A stretch of DNA of 24,190 nucleotides. Source: a virus. The translations under genes were made by a program, and so were the position numbers. The notes under the pieces were generated by a model that was not told where the DNA came from, made no database searches, and was given only the letters and a program-made list of their open reading frames with translations. Of this stretch, positions 19,569 to 24,190 are shown piece by piece. Position 1 is the stretch's first letter. The number at the start of each line of letters is the position of its first letter. Location: the IMG/VR virus record IMGVR_UViG_3300031841_002377, positions 1 to 24,190 of that record. The stretch is one strand, 5' to 3'.

Positions 19569-20156
19569 ATGGCTAAAAGTATTAGTGAGGTAATGCTCGG
19601 AACTGGTGTTTTGTACGTAGGTGCAGAAGCAGTATCATTCCCAGCAGACCCAACAACTTCACCTAGCGGTTCTGACTGGGACGACATTGGTTACTCTGAA
19701 AATGGTTGGACTCTTGACTATGACAAAACTTTCGAAGATGTTATGGTTGCAGAGGAAATCGACCCAATTTTCACAATCAAGACTGCTCAAGAAGTAAGAA
19801 TCAGCGGTGAGCTTGCTCAAGTTTCATTAGCAAACTTGAACGAAGCAATGGGCGGTGCGTCTGGAAACATAACAACTTCAGACCCAAGTGCTGGATTCAG
19901 TACCTTGACACCCCCAAGCACAGACTCTTTCGTAGAAAAGTCTTTGCTATTGAGAGTTGATGCACCAGATTCAACTCTTGGTGGAACACTTAAAAAGAGA
20001 GATATCCAAATTCCTCGTGCAGTGAACGTTGGAGCTTTCTCAATGACACACGCAAAAGCACCTCAAAAAGTGCTCGTTGCTGTTGAATATAAGTTGTTGA
20101 AACCAGGTTCTGGAGCTCAATTTACAGAGTTATTTAAGATAGTCGACGAAGTTTAG
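19569..20156 (+). CDS. Major tail tube protein, 195 aa
   Basis: The repeating subunit of the tail tube. ATG 19569 with TAGGAG about ten bases upstream suits a highly expressed gene. The N-terminal part begins MAKSISEVMLGTGVLYVGAE, then a DIGYSENGWTLDYDKTFEDV strand pair, then TAQEVRISGELAQVSLANLN, the core helix-strand motif of tube proteins; the C terminus returns to beta strands (VLVAVEYKLLKP). Position directly before the chaperone pair and the tape measure agrees. Only one tail structural protein of this size is present, with no sheath, hence a siphovirus. Confidence 0.85.
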   Translation: MAKSISEVMLGTGVLYVGAEAVSFPADPTTSPSGSDWDDIGYSENGWTLDYDKTFEDVMVAEEIDPIFTIKTAQEVRISGELAQVSLANLNEAMGGASGNITTSDPSAGFSTLTPPSTDSFVEKSLLLRVDAPDSTLGGTLKKRDIQIPRAVNVGAFSMTHAKAPQKVLVAVEYKLLKPGSGAQFTELFKIVDEV

Positions 20157-20177
20157 TCGATAGATTAGGAGGGCGGA

Positions 20178-20510
20178 ATGCCAAAATTTGATTTTGACGA
20201 AGCTGTCAAAGAGAATGAGAATGAGCCTTTGCAGATTGTGTTGAACGGTAGAGAGTATACTTTACCTCCACAATTACCTGCAAAGGTGGTTCTCACTCAA
20301 ATCGCACTAATGAACGAAGATGGAACTCTTGGAAACAACGACATTCCAACTTGGTTAGGTGCGTTAGTAGGTGAAGAGAACTTACAACAAATGTTAGATG
20401 ATGGAGCAACTTGGGAACAATTAGAACAAGTAACAATGAAACTTCTAAAGTTCTACAAGATTATTCCAGAAGAAGAAATTGAGACGGGACTAGAAGAAGC
20501 CCCAAAATAA
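20178..20510 (+). CDS. Tail assembly chaperone, short form (gpG-like), 110 aa
   Basis: ATG 20178 with AGGAGGG just upstream. The product begins MPKFDFDEAVKENENEPLQI and is acidic, with a helix pair (PPQLPAKVVLTQIALMNEDG; LQQMLDDGATWEQLEQVT). This position, between tube and tape measure, belongs to the chaperone that coats the tape measure during tail assembly. It stops at TAA 20508-20510 right after the slippery sequence CCCAAAA, so some ribosomes should continue in the -1 frame to give the long form. Confidence 0.82.
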   Translation: MPKFDFDEAVKENENEPLQIVLNGREYTLPPQLPAKVVLTQIALMNEDGTLGNNDIPTWLGALVGEENLQQMLDDGATWEQLEQVTMKLLKFYKIIPEEEIETGLEEAPK

Positions 20511-20800
20511 AACTGTCCCTCAATGACTTGGTGGATAGTTGGGGGGCTATAGAATCTGACTTTCAAAGGTTCTATAAAATTCATAATCCACTCGATATTT
20601 CTTGGAGAAGATTTAACATTCTTTTATTCAATCTCATATCTCAAGAATCAGCTTTCTTTTCTCCATTCTTAGCAGAAGCTAGAGAAGAGGCAGAAAGACA
20701 AGCTGAATGGGAGAAGTACAAGCGTGGAGATAGAGGGAACATACCTAGAGAGGCTGTTCCTCTGGACCAAGCTTTAGGAGAAATAGGAATAGGAAAGTAA
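20178..20800 (+). CDS. Tail assembly chaperone, long form (gpGT-like) by -1 frameshift, 207 aa
   Basis: Slippage on C-CCA-AAA (20501-20507), immediately before the in-frame TAA, moves ribosomes into the -1 frame, which is open through to TAA at 20798-20800. The junction would read EEAPK-IKLSLNDLVDSWG. The added 97 residues (SWRRFNILLFNLISQESAFF, then an Ala/Glu/Arg helix) look like the T part of lambda gpGT. The -1 frame has no ATG near its start and no ribosome binding site, only a TTG at 20528, so fusion rather than separate translation is expected. Confidence 0.75.
20501..20507 (+). other. Programmed -1 frameshift site
   Basis: C CCA AAA in the zero frame fits the X-XXY-YYZ heptamer (CCCAAAA) and is directly followed by the zero-frame stop TAA. 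It joins the two chaperone frames. Confidence 0.75.
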
Positions 20801-20801
20801 T

Positions 20802-23800
20802 TTGGAACAAGCAAATGTAATCGGTAGGCTGGCCTTTCTGGCTAACGTTGTCGGTGACGGAGCCGTAAGAGGAATACAACAAATGGCTAGAGGCACTGGT
20901 GCCGCTATGACCAAACTTGCCTCTGCAGTTCCAGCAGCAGCATTCGCATCATCTGCAATAGCTTTAGCTGGTGTAGGTGCAGCTCTTGCTGGTGGTGTTA
21001 AAGCAGCAGCAGAGTTCGAAGAATCATTCGCTTTAGTTAGAAAAGTTCTTGCTAGAGCTAGCGAAGAAGAACTAGGCGCTATCCGAGATTCAATATTAGA
21101 ACTATCAACTGAAATACCAGTTGCAGCTGGTCAATTAGCCACTTTAGGTTCTATTGCTGGTCAGCTTGGTGTTGAAGTACAAAACATTCCACAATTTATA
21201 GACACAGTTGCTAAGTTAGGTGTAGCAACAAATATGACAGCTGAACAAGCTGCTTTCTCAGTTGCAAGGCTTGCAAACGTAACAGGAATCGGAGCTGAGA
21301 ACGCAGACCAACTAGCTAACGTATTAGTTAGATTAGGTAACAACACTGCTGCAACAGAATCAGAAATAACATTATTAGCAACACGATTTGGTGCTGTTGG
21401 TAAGATTGCTGGTTTAACTGCAGACCAAACATTAGCTTTCTCCGCATCAGTAAGAGCTACTGGTACAGAGGCCCAAGCTGGTGCTACTGCATTACAGAAA
21501 TTCTTTTTAGCATTACAACAAGCTGCATCACAAGGTGGAACTAAATTAAAAGCCTTTTCTGATACTGTTGGTATGAGTGGTGAAGAGTTTAGAAAATTAG
21601 CTCAAGAAGATATATCTAACGCAGCAGCATTATTTGTTGAGGGGCTAGATAGGATAGGTTCTTCTGGTGGCGACGTACAAAGAGTTCTTAACGATGTAGG
21701 ACTAGGTTCTGTTCGTGTTTCTAAAGTTATGTTATCTCTATCTTCTGACACTGAAGAGTTGAGAAGTAACTTAGCTCTAGCAGCTGATGAAATGGAAAGA
21801 CAAACTGCTTTAAATAATGAGGCAGAGAAACGATTCGGAACCTTAATTCAACAGATTCAAAGATTTAAAAATGTTATAAGAGTCATAATGATTGACATTG
21901 GTGAAGATTTAGTTCCAGTCATAGCAGACTTTGTTGGTAACTTAACTGATGCTATTGCTGGAATAAAAGAACTTACTGGAGTTTTAGATACTGACTCTTT
22001 TGTTAGAGCAGCAAAAGCATTGACTGTTTTAACTGTAGCAATAGGTTCTTTAAGGTTAGCTGCTGTTAAAGGACTCGTAGATACCGTTGCACTTTCCTTT
22101 ATGTTTATGGCTGAGGGAGCTTTTGTAGCCGCTGGTGGTGTAAAGGCATTAATGGTAGCTTTCAAGCCTTTCCTTATAGGTGCAGCTGTCGTAGCAGGAA
22201 TTGCTGGCATACTTAAAATCTTTGGAAATATGGCTAAAGAAATCGCTATAGCTAAACGAAACCTAGAAGACTTTGAAGACGTAATGAATAACATAGATGT
22301 TTCTGATTCAGACTTTGACATATCAGACACTTTAGCTGAGGGATTGTTTGATAATCTTGAAGAAGATACTCAAAATGCATTTAAGAAAGCTTTCGGTAGA
22401 GAAACCACAAATGTACTAAAAGAAATATTAGGAAATCAAAGTACAGAAGTATTAGGAAATATTTCAAGACTATCTGAGGGTATGGCTGCAATGATTACAA
22501 GCACATCAAGTTATTTAGCAGGTGATGAAGCTGCAGAGGCTGCAATTGCTAGCAGATTAAAAATGACTAAAGAAGAAACTAAGTTAATCGGTGAGCGTAT
22601 GGGTACTGAATCTCAAGCCTTTAAGATTGCAAAACAGATAGAAGAAGTATTAGAAAAAAGAGTTGAGCAAGGCGGTAAATTAACTGTAGAAGACCAAGCA
22701 GCTTTATTTGCATTAACTGGACAGCTAGATGCATATGATGATTTACTAGCTCTACAAACTAAATCATTAGAACAGAAAATGGAAATTGTTAAGGAAGAAG
22801 TTAAACATCAATTAATACAAATGCAATTCTCTGGAGATTTAAATAACATCTTAACTAATGAAAAAGAATTACTTAGAATTGCAAGACAGATGGCACCAGA
22901 AAATAAAATTATTGCTGATGCTCTAGGATTTATGGCTGATAAATCAGAAGAAGTCGCAAAGAATATGAGCGTCTTTGATAAAGTGTTACAAAGAGCTACA
23001 GACTTTGCTACTGAATTAAATGCTCAACTAGAACCTTTGGAAGCCTTACAAGATTTAGAAGATGCCCAAGACAGTCTTAAGGATGCTAAAAAGGATGTTG
23101 TTGACCTAGGAAAAGAAGAAGTCGAAGTTCAAGAAGATTTAGCAAGTATTCAGAGAGAAATCAATGATTTATTGCAAGACGGTAAGTTTCTATCAGATGA
23201 CATAATATCTATCAAAGAAGAAGAATTAGAACTTGCTGAAATGATTAAGGCAGTCAACGAGGGAGTTGAGCTATCTTATCAAGAACAATTGAAACTTCTA
23301 AAACTTGAAAGACAATTAGAAATATTAAAACGTGCTAATTCACAAGGTACATTAGATAATGCAGAAGTACAACTGGGAGCTCTACAAGAACAAATAGACC
23401 TCATCAAGAGTGGTGGTGTTACTGAAAAAGATATTCTTGACCAAACTAAAAAAGTTCAAGAAACTAAAGACGAGGCCAAGATAAATGCACAAGAAAGAAT
23501 TAACGAGCTTCTTGATTCACAACAAGAAAAATCTGACAGACTAGTAGAGATTGATGATGAAATTGAAGATGCTAAAAGAGCTGTTGAAAGAGCTCAAATA
23601 GATGTTTTGAAGAAAACAAATGAATCTGTTGTAGCATTTGCAAAACTAGGCAATGAGGGCACTGACAATATGATGAGACTAGGCAAAGCTTTAGGATATC
23701 CAGAAGACAGACTTAAAAAAATTGTCGGATATATAGACCAAGCTAAATTGAAATTAGGTACAATGCCAGCATTTACTACAGCTTTTGGTGAGGGAATGTC

Positions 23801-24113
23801 TGCTGAAGACGCTGCAGCTCTACAAGGTTCTTTTGGAAATACTCAAGTTGCAAGACAAGGCGGAGGTATGGTCAGATTAGGACAAACAGGATTAGTTGGT
23901 GAAGCAGGTATGGAAATAATAAAACCAATGCCTCACGGTGTTATGGTCACTCCTATGCAAGGTGGCGGTGGTGGTCAACCAATTAACCAATATGTTTCTC
24001 TTAATGTGACTGGACTTCCAACAGACCCATTAGCTGCAAGAAAGATTGCACAAAATATTCAGAGAGAATTAAACAAATTGAAGACAGACGGTAGGAGTGG
24101 AATTGTTAGATAA
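20802..24113 (+). CDS. Tail tape measure protein, 1103 aa
   Basis: The protein that sets tail length and is ejected with the DNA. The start is TTG 20802 with AGGAAAG about ten bases upstream. A hydrophobic stretch near 38-66 is followed by the TMP core (EFEESFALVRKVLARASEEE; STEIPVAAGQLATLGSIAGQ; about 70-260). A membrane-like region lies near 405-476 (VAIGSLRLAAVKGL; FLIGAAVVAGIAGILKIF). Long coiled coils occupy about 740-850 and 900-940. The end is glycine-rich and then a helix (GGGGGQPINQY ... KIAQNIQRELNKLK). By the rule of about 0.15 nm per residue the tail would be around 165 nm, an estimate only. Confidence 0.93.
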   Translation: MEQANVIGRLAFLANVVGDGAVRGIQQMARGTGAAMTKLASAVPAAAFASSAIALAGVGAALAGGVKAAAEFEESFALVRKVLARASEEELGAIRDSILELSTEIPVAAGQLATLGSIAGQLGVEVQNIPQFIDTVAKLGVATNMTAEQAAFSVARLANVTGIGAENADQLANVLVRLGNNTAATESEITLLATRFGAVGKIAGLTADQTLAFSASVRATGTEAQAGATALQKFFLALQQAASQGGTKLKAFSDTVGMSGEEFRKLAQEDISNAAALFVEGLDRIGSSGGDVQRVLNDVGLGSVRVSKVMLSLSSDTEELRSNLALAADEMERQTALNNEAEKRFGTLIQQIQRFKNVIRVIMIDIGEDLVPVIADFVGNLTDAIAGIKELTGVLDTDSFVRAAKALTVLTVAIGSLRLAAVKGLVDTVALSFMFMAEGAFVAAGGVKALMVAFKPFLIGAAVVAGIAGILKIFGNMAKEIAIAKRNLEDFEDVMNNIDVSDSDFDISDTLAEGLFDNLEEDTQNAFKKAFGRETTNVLKEILGNQSTEVLGNISRLSEGMAAMITSTSSYLAGDEAAEAAIASRLKMTKEETKLIGERMGTESQAFKIAKQIEEVLEKRVEQGGKLTVEDQAALFALTGQLDAYDDLLALQTKSLEQKMEIVKEEVKHQLIQMQFSGDLNNILTNEKELLRIARQMAPENKIIADALGFMADKSEEVAKNMSVFDKVLQRATDFATELNAQLEPLEALQDLEDAQDSLKDAKKDVVDLGKEEVEVQEDLASIQREINDLLQDGKFLSDDIISIKEEELELAEMIKAVNEGVELSYQEQLKLLKLERQLEILKRANSQGTLDNAEVQLGALQEQIDLIKSGGVTEKDILDQTKKVQETKDEAKINAQERINELLDSQQEKSDRLVEIDDEIEDAKRAVERAQIDVLKKTNESVVAFAKLGNEGTDNMMRLGKALGYPEDRLKKIVGYIDQAKLKLGTMPAFTTAFGEGMSAEDAAALQGSFGNTQVARQGGGMVRLGQTGLVGEAGMEIIKPMPHGVMVTPMQGGGGGQPINQYVSLNVTGLPTDPLAARKIAQNIQRELNKLKTDGRSGIVR

Positions 24114-24190
24114 AATAAAAGATAATCTAGGTTTGATAGCTACAGCTATAGCTCTTATGGGTTCTATTGGTGCAGGTTTATCTACTGCTA
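24103..24190 (+). CDS. Small membrane protein, N-terminal part (runs off window)
   Basis: A frame starts with TTG 24103, overlapping the end of the tape measure by 11 bases, with AGGAG (24093-24097) five bases upstream. The 29 visible codons read as a basic start then a hydrophobic segment (DKIKDNLGLIATAIALMGSI, GAGLSTA), a membrane anchor. A holin is possible, but a minor tail or other membrane protein cannot be excluded. Confidence 0.55.
   Translation, partial: MLDKIKDNLGLIATAIALMGSIGAGLSTA

Noticed and set aside
20528-20800. Separate TTG-started 90-codon gene after the short tail chaperone
   Set aside because: No ribosome binding site; the frame is open upstream through CCCAAAA, so a -1 frameshift fusion explains it better.
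21857-22330. Leftward 157-codon frame inside the tape measure
   Set aside because: The longest antisense frame in the window, but the tape measure sequence there is well formed (membrane-like segment), and the antisense product is low-complexity Ser/Ala/Ile without start signals.
1-24190. CRISPR array, insertion sequence, integrase or attachment site
   Set aside because: No regularly spaced repeats, no transposase or integrase motifs and no paired tRNA-like attachment sequence were seen.

Overview
This is about 24 kb of an AT-rich tailed phage genome with a long, non-contractile (siphovirus-type) tail. The HK97-fold morphogenesis genes are recognisable in the usual order: large terminase, portal, S78 prohead protease, major capsid protein, head-tail connectors, tail terminator, one tail tube protein, a frameshifting pair of tail assembly chaperones, and a tape measure. 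No tail sheath gene is seen. The host is probably a low-GC, perhaps aquatic, actinobacterium. This is inference from three signals: a perfect Gram-positive/actinobacterial LexA box at 1003-1018; several genes whose -10 box sits 6-8 nt before the start codon with no Shine-Dalgarno (leaderless layout, common in Actinobacteria); and a CxxC/GGYG zinc protein of a kind I recall from actinophages.

Layout. 1-980, minus strand: three small genes of unknown function, the rightmost just downstream of the LexA box. 981-1244: a divergent control region with the LexA box, an imperfect tandem repeat, a hairpin and a good sigma70-type promoter. 1245-4953, plus strand: a tightly packed early/middle operon of 12-13 mostly tiny genes. 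Several end in Glu-Glu-Glu(-Glu), and those Glu codons contain the ribosome binding site of the next gene. The operon ends with a possible lambda-P-like replication protein and a textbook terminator (4969-5003). 5004-5502: a gene-free, relatively G-rich stretch full of nested inverted repeats, my main candidate for an undescribed structured RNA. 5503-12638: zinc protein, terminase, an unusually long portal fusion, protease-scaffold fusion and capsid.

12712-17406: the connector genes are split by an accessory island. It holds small zinc-ribbon proteins, a leftward operon (15495 to 14070) with a transglycosylase-like lysin, a SET-domain protein and three tiny overlapping genes, and then two rightward units, one ending in a putative regulator with a sigma-region-4-like helix-turn-helix and a zinc finger. 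17496-24113: the tail operon resumes, with its own terminator-plus-leaderless-promoter junction. A small membrane protein starts at 24103 and runs off the window.

The genes not found in the track of long reading frames (tiny overlapping genes of 25-56 residues) were read directly from the sequence using start/stop overlaps, ribosome binding sites and cysteine motifs. All family assignments are from motif recognition by eye and were not checked against any database.
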